From positions 1 to 64,000 of the forward strand of contig WEDG01000268.1 in the NCBI GenBank assembly GCA_017591395.1: a DNA stretch of 64,000 bases, given 5' to 3'. How positions within the stretch are numbered: the stretch's first letter is position 1; the number at the start of each line of letters is the position of its first letter. Origin of the DNA: Schistocephalus solidus. Taxonomy: Eukaryota > Platyhelminthes > Cestoda > Diphyllobothriidea > Diphyllobothriidae. Position numbers and translations under genes: made by a program. The notes under the pieces were generated by a model. That model did not search any database, was not told the origin of the DNA, and was given only the letters and a program-made list of their open reading frames with translations. Positions 12,018 to 20,675 of this stretch are shown here, one piece after another.

Positions 12018-12475
12018 ATATCAGAGGGAGATGCCCGAGTTTGGGGTTGAATTAATACAGATATTTTTCGGGCTTATTAGCTCTCAATCAACCAGTTATA
12101 ACCCTGACTACCAGTTGGGATTGGAAACAAAAACAAGCGCACACTCATGGCGCATATGCTCCACCACTGGGCACTACCAGATGAGTCATAAGTACTTCAC
12201 CGAAAAGAAGTTCATCAGTGGCTCGCCATCTGCTATTCTCCGGAGCTGCAGATAGGATATTTTTAATCACTCAGGAATGGGTGCACACCGATCTATCAGC
12301 TTCCCGAAGGGAACCAGCTTTATATGGATGGTAGGGGTCACGAATAGACAACCACATTCCGGGCCGAAGTCAGCCAAGATATATCAGCAGGGGGGACAAC
12401 AGTATTGGAGGGTTAATCTGAAGAGCACTGTTCCGGGCTTATTTGCTTTCGTTCAGCCAATTATAATAAACATCA
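12018..12475 (-). repeat. Repeat R3, copy b (about 1.2 tandem units)
   Basis: Similar to 3,474-3,845. The landmark CGGGCTTATT occurs at about 12,069 and again at about 12,434, each followed by a CAGCCAATTATAA-like stretch, giving a tandem period near 365 bp. On the minus strand each unit carries a CTGAACGA- or TTGATTGA-like string followed by AATAAGCCCG and GAA, a decayed hammerhead-like core. It lies directly downstream of the PLE-4 relic on the same strand and may be that element's 3' region. Mirrored at about 24,790-25,230. Confidence 0.55.
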
Positions 12476-12639
12476 GCAAAAACATATTGTATTTCGTAAG
12501 TTTTCGACGCTGTTTCTTAAGTCCGACGTCAGACGTATATCGAATGTGAAAACGGTTAAAATGCTAAACATTTTTGAAAAATCAATACTCATTTGTTATT
12601 CATGCGGGATGGCTTCCCATGCATATTAGTTTTCAACGT

Positions 12640-13335
12640 TTACATTTTTTCCTGAAAATGTGTACACAGCATCTAATTCGATCTGCCGATTAATTCAAAT
12701 GTCATCGGAAAGAATGATTTCCAAATTCTCAGCGTTTTTTAGATGGGCAAAACAGACAAAGCGAATTTTGTAACAATTATATTTGCGTCCAGTTTCCGGC
12801 TTAAATGGGACAAGTGCTATTGCTCCTTTACTGTTAACTGATGTTCCTGTTTGTGCTTGGAAGCCAAGTTCCCAGTTTTTTTTTAAAGTACCCTGTGTTC
12901 CAGATGTAGCATAAGATCCTTTAACCGAATTCTCTGTTATCTAAATAAGCAAAGCTATCCATAGGTTATGCAATATAGGGGGGTAATATAGACCTCGATT
13001 TGTAAAGCACTTGTATTTTTGGTCTCCTCTGGTGTTTTCCGACGGGTTCAGACACATTCGTAATGCAAGGAATTATCTGCCAGTTTTATGGTTCAGGTCT
13101 CAGATCAGAAAAATTTATTTGCTTAAACTTTTCATTTAGCTGCTGTTGTCTCAGGCATCCACGTACGAAATCTCTAGAGTACCCATTTTTGGAGAACAGT
13201 CTGAAAAATATAGTAAAGTCGTCATTGAAGGGTTTCATTGGTAGAACAGGTTGCCTTTGGCCGATCAATTAGGCTAATGATGGTGCTCATTTTGTGATTA
13301 GCAAAGCTATTGTTCACAAAATTTAGAACAACAGG
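12640..13335 (-). pseudogene. Decayed Penelope-like element (PLE-4), RT C-terminus to GIY-YIG
   Basis: Minus-strand translation, across frameshifts, gives the region after RT (FVNNSFANHKMSTIISLIDR; then SKNGYSRDFVRGCLRQQQL, 13,086-13,268), a linker (ITNVSEPVGK), then a much-decayed GIY-YIG domain ending NRQIELDAVYTF, like the PLE-2 block NRHIELDAAY. The order is that of PLE proteins. Upstream RT motifs are not recognisable before the (TA)n tract at 13,656. Non-functional. Mirrored at 23,905-24,620. Confidence 0.7.
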
Positions 13336-13652
13336 TTTGTCGAATGCGCATTACGTGGTTACTCCACAGTGGTTGATTGTCTTCGGCCCAAATGAACATT
13401 GAAATTTCGGGTCTGCCCATAAAACGTCATGCCCGAATCACCTGAATCTATGTCCTGCACTTATTAATTTCAGAAATTGATTCACTGATTATTCTCTGGA
13501 GTCGATATAACAGAAACCGCATATAGAACGCTAGGTGAGCCACCGAGAAGCCGAAAACCTGGTTGCTGCGTCACGCAGCAGTAGAAAAATCAGTGCACTA
13601 TGTATCTGGTCTTTTAGCAAGTACCTCTGTTGGAAGTATGGTATAAGGTCTT

Positions 13653-13655
<3 letters not shown>

Positions 13656-13713
<58 letters not shown>
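13656..13713. repeat. (TA)n microsatellite beside ribozyme array
   Basis: About 58 bp of alternating TA. It runs straight into the first 232-bp ribozyme unit at that unit's own internal TATATA site. Mirrored at 23,511-23,579. Confidence 0.95.
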
Positions 13714-13714
<1 letters not shown>

Positions 13715-13735
13715 CACAAATATGTTGCTAAGAGT

Positions 13736-13804
13736 GCAACAGGCAAGACGCAGACAGCTGTTTCACGGTCATTACCGATCATCAGTACATCATATGCCTT
13801 GTGC
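13736..13804 (-). ncRNA. Hammerhead ribozyme, type I, unit 1 (left arm)
   Basis: On the minus strand the core CTGATGA (13,779-13,785) is followed by a hairpin CGGT-AATG-ACCG (stem II), then GAAAC, then the self-complementary ACAGCTGT (very short stem III), and the cleavage triplet GTC at 13,755-13,753. The sequence after GTC (TGCGTC..GCCT..TGC) pairs with that before the core (GCA..AGGC..GATGTA), giving a long stem I with internal loops, as in the schistosome hammerhead. One U-U mismatch lies at the base of stem II. All core bases of the family are present. Confidence 0.88.
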
Positions 13805-13967
13805 AGTGAGGTACATAAACAAGCCAAACAAGTGCGTAACACTCACTAATGTGGTAAGGATCTCACTCGATCCCATTTGTCCGCCCGCCAGTTACCTACC
13901 GGCGATAAACGAACGTTGTGTCATAGGACACATACCATATATATAGCACAAATATGTTGCTAAGAGT

Positions 13968-14036
13968 GCAACAGGCAAGACGCAGACAGCTGTTTCACGG
14001 TCATTACCAATCATCAGTACATCATATGCCTTGTGC
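13968..14036 (-). ncRNA. Hammerhead ribozyme, unit 2 (left arm)
   Basis: Same structure 232 bp further on. Stem II has one base change (CGGT to TGGT) that keeps pairing as a G-U wobble, which is compatible with selection for the fold. Confidence 0.87.
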
Positions 14037-14199
14037 AGTGAGGTACATAAACAAGCCAAACAAGTGCGTAACACTCACTAATGTGGTAAGGATCTCACTC
14101 GATCTCATTTGTCCGCCCGCCAGTTACCTACCGGCGATAAACGAACGTTGTGTCATAGGACACATACCATATATATAGCACAAATATGTTGCTAAGAGT

Positions 14200-14268
14200 G
14201 CAACAGGCAAGACGCAGACAGCTGTTTCACGGTCATTACCGATCATCAGTACATCATATGCCTTGTGC
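14200..14268 (-). ncRNA. Hammerhead ribozyme, unit 3 (left arm)
   Basis: Same core, stem II, ACAGCTGT stem III and GTC cleavage site as unit 1. The repeat unit is truncated downstream at 14,363, but the ribozyme is complete. Confidence 0.87.
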
Positions 14269-14363
14269 AGTGAGGGTACATAAACAAGCCAAACAAGTGC
14301 GTAACACTCACTAATGGGTAAGGATCTCACTCGATCCCATTTGTCCGCCCGCCAGTTACCTAC

Positions 14364-14449
<86 letters not shown>
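14364..14449. repeat. (TA)n microsatellite between ribozyme array and PLE-1
   Basis: About 86 bp, almost pure TA. It separates the truncated third ribozyme unit from the outer end of PLE-1. Mirrored at 22,792-22,855. Confidence 0.95.
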
Positions 14450-14452
<3 letters not shown>

Positions 14453-15535
14453 TAACAGAGGTTGTTTGCATCCCTAGATAGTATAATGAAAAGAAAAATG
14501 CTCTTCGGGAAATGGAGTTTTACTCGTAAATTTTTCAAGTTGGTGACACCAACCCGTCGTCAGACGAGAAATGAACAGAGGAGAAAGTGAAGTGGCGCGA
14601 CAGGACAGATTGTGACAAGCAAACAGCTGGTGTGAGTGGGTGGTGGGTGGACCAATAATCGGGGCATGTTTTTGGGACGGGGGGTGAGGAGAGAACAATT
14701 ACATTGGCTTGTTTGGGAGGGAGGTGGGCGGCAGTAACTACGGCCGGCTAGATTATCGATCATGGTTCCGGGTTGGATTTAGGGGTCACTGCGTCGGTTG
14801 GAGGTGTCGGAATGTTTAATTGCGGTTCACCATGTGTGAGGTGGGGTTGGCGAGAAGTGAGATTAAAAGCCGAAAGGATTAGCAGTCGTTGCTAGGTCGT
14901 GGGCGCTCGTTAGTAAATCGTGCACGTAATCCTTCGCAATGAAGCATCTAGGTCAACGTGGCGGTTAATGCTAGTTGTGCTAGAGTGCCAAGCTTCGAGG
15001 AATTCTCGAGCTTGTTTGGTGTTAGCCATGGCGATCACGTCGGTACTGTCCCAATTGAAGCGATGGTCGCATTCAAGGGAGTGCGCAAACACGAGTGATA
15101 AGGGGTCACGTCGGCGAATGGCAAGCTTATGTTCGTTGATGCGAGTCCCAAGACGTCGGCCTGTATGGCCAATGTAAACAGAAGGGCAGTTTGCGCACGG
15201 TATGCGGTAAATGACATTGCTTAATTGTTCTTTTGGAAGGGGTCCTTTACTCTGCATAGGGTTGCGCGTATGGAGGACGCAGGCTTTGTGGGCGACAGAG
15301 ATGCAAAGTGACTTAATTGTCGAGAGATTGTTTCGGAAACACCTTGCATGTAAGGTAAGGAATAAAATTTCCGTGGCACTATATCTCCATTAGAAACAAG
15401 GTTCTGCGTTTGTCTCTGGCGTCGAAGACAATTTTTCACGAAGCTCGTTGGGTATCCATTTGACCGGAAGAACTGATACAAATACGATAGTTCTTTCTTA
15501 AGAAGTTCATCGCTGCTGCAATAGCGGAAGGCCCG
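14450..15535 (-). mobile_element. Inverted 3' fragment of PLE-1 (left arm)
   Basis: Minus-strand copy of the 3' third of PLE-1: post-RT region, linker, GIY-YIG endonuclease (VYIGHTGRR near 15,160-15,185) and 3' UTR. The ORF would end at the TAA at 14,881-14,879, but an extra base near 14,943 shifts the frame. It is joined head-to-head to the + strand PLE-1 copy at 15,535/15,536, in GATGG microhomology. Inverted, truncated partner copies (pseudo-LTR arrangements) are a known feature of PLE insertions. It extends about 115 bp further into the element than the equivalent fragment in the right arm. Confidence 0.88.
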
Positions 15536-17165
15536 ATGGACAAGACCGACTACATCAAGACCGACTACGTCAACAAGGCAAACCAGATCTTCAATGACAG
15601 GGAAGCGTACACCCCACTTGATGCGGACCCAACGAAAAAACAGGCAGCTGTTGTAAAGAAGAAAGTGAACGAACTTTCTCGATTGAAACTCATTAGCCCC
15701 GAGGACTCCAGATTCATGACCCTCAGTGACCCCCGTATCGCACTTGCATATGGCCTTCCAAAGGTGCACAAACCAAATGCACCATTGAGGATAATAGTAC
15801 CGCTTATTGGATCCCCGACTTACAATCTTGCCAAATGGCTATACAGGAAACTAAAAGCACCTCAGTGATGGATCACAATACAACGTAGAAACTCGCAGGC
15901 ATTCCTACAGAAAAATTCAAAGGAGTTCAAGTAAGTCCTGACGAATGTATTGTATCGTTCGACGTTGTTTCTCTGTTTTCCTCTATACCGCATGACTTGA
16001 CCCATTGACTGCATAGAGCGATGTCTAGATGAAAATCATATCGGCATTCCAAAGCAGCACGTTTCAGACATGCTTAAGCTCTGCCTTAAGAACTATTGTC
16101 AATTCGATGGCAAATACTATCAACAAGTTAAGGGCACCCCAATGGGCTCTCAATATCGGGGCTACTTGCCGAATTAGTCTTTACAGCGACTAGAAGAAGG
16201 CGTCTTACAACGTTTTTAAACCAAAGATGTGGCTCCGCTACGTAGATGACACATTCGTTATCATAAAGACTTGTGACGTTGAGCAATTGCACCAGAGTCT
16301 GAATGGGGTCTTCCCGACTATACAATTTACACGCGAAGCTGCAACAAGTGATACACTACCATTCCTAGACGTGAAAATACAACGACTCAGTGATGGTGGA
16401 CTCGCAACAAGCGTCCACCGAAAGGACTCTACTGCAGAAATCGTGCTTAACTATGCAAGTAACCACCCCGCGGCCCACAAAAGAAGCTGTGTTCGAACCC
16501 TTTTCCATCGGGCCTTCCGCTATTGCAGCAGCGATGAACTTCTTAAGAAAGAACTATCGTATTTGTATCAGTTCTTCCGGTCAAATGGATACCCAACGAG
16601 CTTCGTGAAAAATTGTCTTCGACGCCAGAGACAAACGCAGAACCTTGTTTCTAATGGAGATATAGTGCCACGGAAATTTTATTCCTTACCTTACATGCAA
16701 GGTGTTTCCGAAACAATCTCTCGACAATTAAGTCACTTTGGCATCTCTGTCGCCCACAAGCCTGCGTCCTCCATACGCGAAACCCTATGCAGAGTAAAGG
16801 ACCCCTTCCAAAAGAACAATTAAGCAATTTCATTTTACCGCATACCGTGCGCAAACTGCCCTTCTGTTTACATTGGCCATACAGGCCGACGTCTTGGGAC
16901 TCGCATCAACGAACATAAGCTTGCCATTCGCCGACGTGACCCCTTATCACTCGTGTTTGCGCACTCCCTTGAATGCGACCATCGCTTCAATTGGGACAGT
17001 ACCGACGTGATCGCCATGGCCAACACCAAACAAGCTCGAGAATTCCTCGAAGCTTGGCACTCTAGCACAACTAGCATTAACCGCCACGTTGACCTAGATG
17101 CTCATTACGAAGGATTACGTGCACGATTTACTAACGAGCGCCCACGACCTAGCAACGACTGCTAA
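15536..17165 (+). pseudogene. PLE-1 reverse transcriptase / GIY-YIG endonuclease, frameshifted (left arm)
   Basis: RT segments: finger region YGLPKVHKPNAPLRI (15,536-15,868), motif A FDVVSLFSSIP near 15,958, motif B GTPMGS near 16,130-16,150, motif C YVDDTF at 16,239-16,256, motif D LPFLDV. Then the post-RT block, the linker ISVAHKP, and GIY-YIG: IYRIPCANC, VYIGHTGRR (16,866-16,892), INEHKLAIRRRDPLS, REFLEAWHS (catalytic Glu) and INRHVDLDA. The CANC pair fits the zinc-binding cysteines of PLE nucleases. Frameshifts lie near 15,855 (extra A), 15,910 (A run), 16,150 (missing C) and 16,840 (extra T). The catalytic residues are intact, so the copy may be young, or the breaks may be sequencing errors. 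Confidence 0.88.
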
Positions 17166-17551
17166 TCCTTTCGGCTTTTAATCTCACTTCTCGCCAACCC
17201 CACCTCACACATGGTGAACCGCAATTAAACATTCCGACACCTCCAACCGACGCAGTGACCCCTAAATCCAACCCGGAACCATGATCGATAATCTAGCCGG
17301 CCGTAGTTACTCGCCGCCCACCTCCCCCTCCCAAACAAGCCAATGTAATTGTTCTCTCCTCACCCCCGTCCCAAAACATGCCCCGATTATTGGTCCACCC
17401 ACCACCCACTCACACCAGCTGTTTGCTTGTCACAATCTGTCCTGTCGCGCCACTTCACTTTCTCCTCTGTTCATTTCTGTCTGACGACGGGTTGGTGTCA
17501 CCAACTTGAAAATTTACGAGTAAAACTCCATTTCCCGAAGAGCATTTTTCT

Positions 17552-17555
<4 letters not shown>
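15536..17555 (+). mobile_element. Penelope-like retroelement PLE-1, 5'-truncated (left arm)
   Basis: 5'-truncated PLE on the + strand, coding to the TAA at 17,163-17,165, with a 3' UTR up to a (TA)n tract. PLEs retrotranspose with an RT related to telomerase and, in this class, a C-terminal GIY-YIG nuclease. The first 150 or so N-terminal residues are missing. After the stop is a hammerhead-like string (CTGACGA at 17,481, then a GGTTGGT/ACCAAC hairpin and GAAA). Upstream lies its own inverted 3' fragment. Confidence 0.9.

Positions 17556-17612
<57 letters not shown>
17556..17612. repeat. (TA)n microsatellite between PLE-1 and PLE-2
   Basis: About 57 bp of TA at the 3' end of PLE-1, directly followed by the 3' end of PLE-2. 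Both elements end in, or target, (TA)n. Mirrored at 19,679-19,729. Confidence 0.95.
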
Positions 17613-17615
<3 letters not shown>

Positions 17616-18565
17616 CGTTTTATGGTAAGAGGAGCTTTATTGCGTTAATTTACAACACCGGTTCTCCGGGTCATCGTCAGACCCAGGTGGGTACCAAATG
17701 TGACAAAAAGCAGTTAATATCACAATTACACCAAAAACGATACTTGCGTGAACATTGGCGCCATTAAGCGGCCGCCGTGTGTATCAGCCTGTCCTGATTA
17801 GTTCTCGTACCTTCCACTTATCCTTGAGATTTCTGTACGCCGCATCCAACTCGATATGTCTGTTGATGCATGACTCATCTGAGTGCATCCCCTCGAGGAA
17901 CTCTCGACCTGTCTTGAAGGAACAGGTGGCGACAATCCGAGTTTTATCCCAAGCAAAGGTGTGCCCGGTGTCTAGAGTATGCATAGCTACTTGAGACAGA
18001 TAGTCCCGCCTCTTTACTGCCAACTAATGTTCATAGATGCGTGTGGAGGCGGATTTTCCTGTCTGACCACAATACACGGCATCGCATGCTTCACACGGCA
18101 TCTTGTAGATGACTTCTTTCTTGTCCTAATAGTTGACTCTATTCTTAGGTTGGACAAGCTGGGTACGCAAAGTAGTTATCGGTTTGTGCGCCACATGAAT
18201 ATGATGCTTCCTTAGGTATCTTTCGACGAGTTTAGACACATTCTTAATGTAAGTAAGGGTTCGCCATGTGTTTATTTTTGGCGTCTGGTTAGAAATACTT
18301 GGTTCCTTTTCTTTCGACTGAAAAATGTTTCCGGTATTTTAAGGCTTGTTTGGTATTATTTCGTGTTGTAAACCGTTCGTCTTCTGAGAGGTTCACAGTC
18401 AATATGATGCATTCAGAGTTTGCAAGAAATCTCAAATAGTTTGAGTCAGAAAGATTGTATTTCAGACCTTTGAAAGCGCTTCTTCCGTTGTCGAGGATTC
18501 TTGATGACAGATTTGACCTTCTTTGAACACTTCTGGTTTGTGTCGGTTTGAAATTTTCAACCATT
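17613..18565 (-). mobile_element. PLE-2, RT-deleted Penelope-like element (left half of centre)
   Basis: Minus strand: an N-terminal PLE domain with SNLSSRIL and KGLKYNLSDSNYLRFLANSE (18,289-18,603), followed after only about 40 codons by the linker before the nuclease and the GIY-YIG domain (AVKRRDYLSQVAMHTLDTGH, REFLEGMHSDESCINRHIEL; stop near 17,784). The whole RT is absent, so this is an internally deleted, non-autonomous PLE. The 3' UTR carries CTGACGA followed by a CCGG-AGAA-CCGG hairpin. Its 5' end is cut at the central spacer. Confidence 0.82.
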
Positions 18566-18712
18566 TCCGACTCCAAAAATTCAAAGTTTCTAAGGAGCGG
18601 CACATGAAGATTTGCCCAGAACAGCTTCCTTCACAATTATTTGAATCCCTAAACGACACGATTGCACGTGTTTCAGAACACGAATTACAGAAGAAGCGGA
18701 ATGTTTTAGACA
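18566..18712. other. Unique spacer at the palindrome centre
   Basis: About 147 bp between the arms that is not self-complementary. On the + strand it is open and continuous with the N-terminal reading frame of the right-hand PLE-2 copy. The right copy therefore extends further upstream than the left copy, which stops at the spacer edge. A short unique loop belonging to one arm is the geometry expected of a snap-back (foldback) event, either in the genome or during amplification. Confidence 0.8.
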
Positions 18713-19678
18713 GAAAATGGTTGAAAATTTCACATCAAACCGACACAAACCAGAAGTGTTCAAAGAAGGTCGTAAATCTGTCATCAAGAATCCTCATGAC
18801 AACGGAAGAGAGCGTGCTTTCCAAAGGTCTGAAATACAATCTTTCTGACTCAAACTATTTGAGATTTCTTGCAAACTCTGAATGCATCATATTGACTGTG
18901 AACCTCTCAGAAGACGAACGGTTTACAACACGAAATAATACCAAACAAGCCTTAAAATACCGGAAACATTTTTCAGTCGAAAGAAAAAGGAACCAAGTAT
19001 TTCAACCAGACGCCAAAAATAAACACATGGCGAACCCTTCCTTACATTAAGAATGTGTCTAAACTCGTCGAAAGATACCCTAAGGAAGCATCATATTCAT
19101 GTGGCGCACTAAAACCGATAACTACTTTGCAGTACCCAGCTTGTCCAACCTAAGAATAGAGTCAACTATTAGGACAAGAAAGAAGTCATCTACAAGATGC
19201 CGTGTGAAGCATGCGATGCCGTGTATTGTGGTCAGATTAGGAAAATCCGCCTCCACACGCATCTATGAACATTAGTTGGCAGTAAAGAGGCGGGACTATC
19301 TGTCCTCGCGAAGCTATGCATACTCTAGACACCGGGCACACCTTTGCTTGGGATAAAACTCGGATTGTCGCCACCTGTTCCTTCAAGACAGGTCGAGAGT
19401 TCCTCGAGGGGATGCACTCAGATGAGTCATGCATCAACAGACATATCGAGTTGGATGCGGCGTACAGAAATCTCAAGGATAAGTGGAAGGTACGAGAACT
19501 AATCAGGACAGGCTGATACACACGGCGGCCGCTTAATGGCGCCAATGTTCACGCAAGTATCGTTTTTTGGTGTAATTGTGATATTAACTGCTTTTGTCAC
19601 ATTTGGTACCCACCTGTCTGACGATGACCCGGAGAACCGGTGTTGTAAATTAACGCAATAAAGCCCTTACCATAACGC
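18566..19678 (+). mobile_element. PLE-2, RT-deleted Penelope-like element (right half of centre)
   Basis: Head-to-head partner of the left copy, extending about 147 bp further upstream through the spacer. An open frame at 18,523-19,050 holds HELQKKRNVLDRKWLKI, VVNLSSRIL, SKGLKYNLSDSNYL and FLANSECI, the N-terminal domain of PLE proteins. Then in another frame come WRTLPYIKNVSKLVERY and the GIY-YIG domain (VYCGQ..., 19,316-19,516 holding TGREFLEGMHSDESCINRHI). No RT motif lies between. Downstream are CTGACGA (19,618), a CCGG hairpin and GTAAA, then (TA)n. The same deletion in both copies means it predates the inverted duplication or artefact. Confidence 0.82.

Positions 19679-19729
<51 letters not shown>
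19679..19729. repeat. (TA)n microsatellite
   Basis: About 51 bp of TA between the right PLE-2 and the inverted PLE-1 fragment; mirror of 17,556-17,612. Confidence 0.95.
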
Positions 19730-19733
<4 letters not shown>

Positions 19734-20675
19734 AAGAAAAATGCTCTTCGGGAAATGGAGTTTTACTCGTAAATTTTCAAGTTGGTGACACCAACCCGTC
19801 GTCAGACGAAATGAACAGAGGAGAAAGTGAAGTGGCGCGACAGGACAGATTGTGACAAGCAAACAGCTGGTGTGAGTGGGTGGTGGGTGGACCAATAATC
19901 GGGGCATGTTTTGGGACGGGGGGTGAGGAGAGAACAATTACATTGGCTTATTTGGGAGGGGGAGGTGGGCGGCGAGTAACTACGGCCGGCTAGATTATCG
20001 ATCATGGTTCCGGGTTGGATTTAGGGGTCACTGCGTCGGTTGGAGGTGTCGGAATGTTTAATTGCGGTTCACCATGTGTGAGGTGGGGTTGGCGAGAAGT
20101 GAGATTAAAAGCCGAAAGGATTAGCAGTCGTTGCTAGGTCGTGGGCGCTCGTTAGTAAATCGTGCACGTAATCCTTCGTAATGAGCATCAAGGTCAACGT
20201 GGCGGTTAATGCTAGTTGTGCTAGAGTGCCAAGCTTCGAGGAATTCTCGAGCTTGTTTGGTGTTGGCCATGGCGATCACGTCGGTACTGTCCCAATTGAA
20301 GCGATGGTCGCATTCAAGGGAGTGCGCAAACACGAGTGATAAGGGGTCACGTCGGCGAATGGCAAGCTTATGTTCGTTGATGCGAGTCCCAAGACGTCGG
20401 CCTGTATGGCCAATGTAAACAGAAGGGCAGTTTGCGCACGGTATGCGGTAAATGACATTGCTTAATTGTTCTTTTGGAAGGGGGTCCTTTACTCTGCATA
20501 GGGTTGCGCGTATGGAGGACGCAGGCTTGTGGGCGACAGAGATGCCAAAGTGACTTAATTGTCGAGAGATTGTTTCGGAAACACCTTGCATGTAAGGTAA
20601 GGAATAAAATTTCCGTGGCACTATATCTCCATTAGAAACAAGGTTCTGCGTTTGTCTCTGGCGTCGAAGACAATT
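19730..20675 (-). mobile_element. Inverted 3' fragment of PLE-1 (right arm)
   Basis: Minus strand: a 166-codon open frame (20,121-20,621) covers the linker and complete GIY-YIG domain (IYRIPCANCPSVYIGHTGRR, RINEHKLAIRRRDPLS, FNWDSTDVIA, REFLEAWHSS, INRHVDLDAHY), ending at the TAA at 20,123-20,121. It is joined at about 20,675 to the RT region of the + strand copy in an A/T-rich microhomology. This breakpoint differs from the left arm's. Confidence 0.88.

Larger units (their letters stand above)
13714..14363 (-). repeat. 232-bp tandem array with hammerhead ribozymes (retrozyme-like), left arm
   Basis: The string GCACAAATATGTTGC starts at 13,714, 13,946 and 14,178, so the period is exactly 232 bp. 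There are 2.8 units, the third cut off by the next (TA)n tract. Units are nearly identical and have no conserved long ORF. Each carries one complete hammerhead ribozyme on the minus strand. Small tandem repeats (roughly 170-400 bp) with type I hammerheads are known in animals as retrozymes, thought to use PLE machinery, and schistosomes have a comparable satellite. A PLE lies next to the array here. Transcript cleavage would release a 232-nt RNA. Confidence 0.9.
1..18565. repeat. Left arm of giant inverted repeat
   Basis: Base 1 onward is the reverse complement of the sequence ending at 37,374, and the match can be followed inward through every landmark: the telomere-like tract, LTR element, SINE fragments, hammerhead array and PLEs. 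Differences from the right arm are mostly one-base insertions or deletions, often in homopolymers, at roughly a few percent by eye. Symmetry fails only in the PLE-1 reverse-transcriptase core (15,536 to about 16,500), which is not inverted relative to its partner. The arm reaches the first base of the window, so it may continue outside it. It could be a real inverted duplication or a foldback/assembly artefact. Confidence 0.95.

Noticed and set aside
13531..13842. ORF with a long IYIYIY run on the minus strand, and similar ORFs at every (TA)n tract
   Set aside because: The run is translated (TA)n microsatellite; the ends come from ribozyme repeat sequence. Not a protein.
13722..14178. 74-codon ORFs repeated at 13,722 and 13,954 in the 232-bp array, and minus-strand ORFs of the same units
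   Set aside because: They recur because the DNA repeats. The conserved structure is the hammerhead RNA, and single-base indels in other units destroy the frames.
15221..15769. 182-codon minus-strand ORF that looks like one long PLE protein
   Set aside because: It runs across the head-to-head junction at 15,535: the upstream third is antisense of the RT and the rest is genuine post-RT/GIY-YIG linker. A chimera, not a gene.
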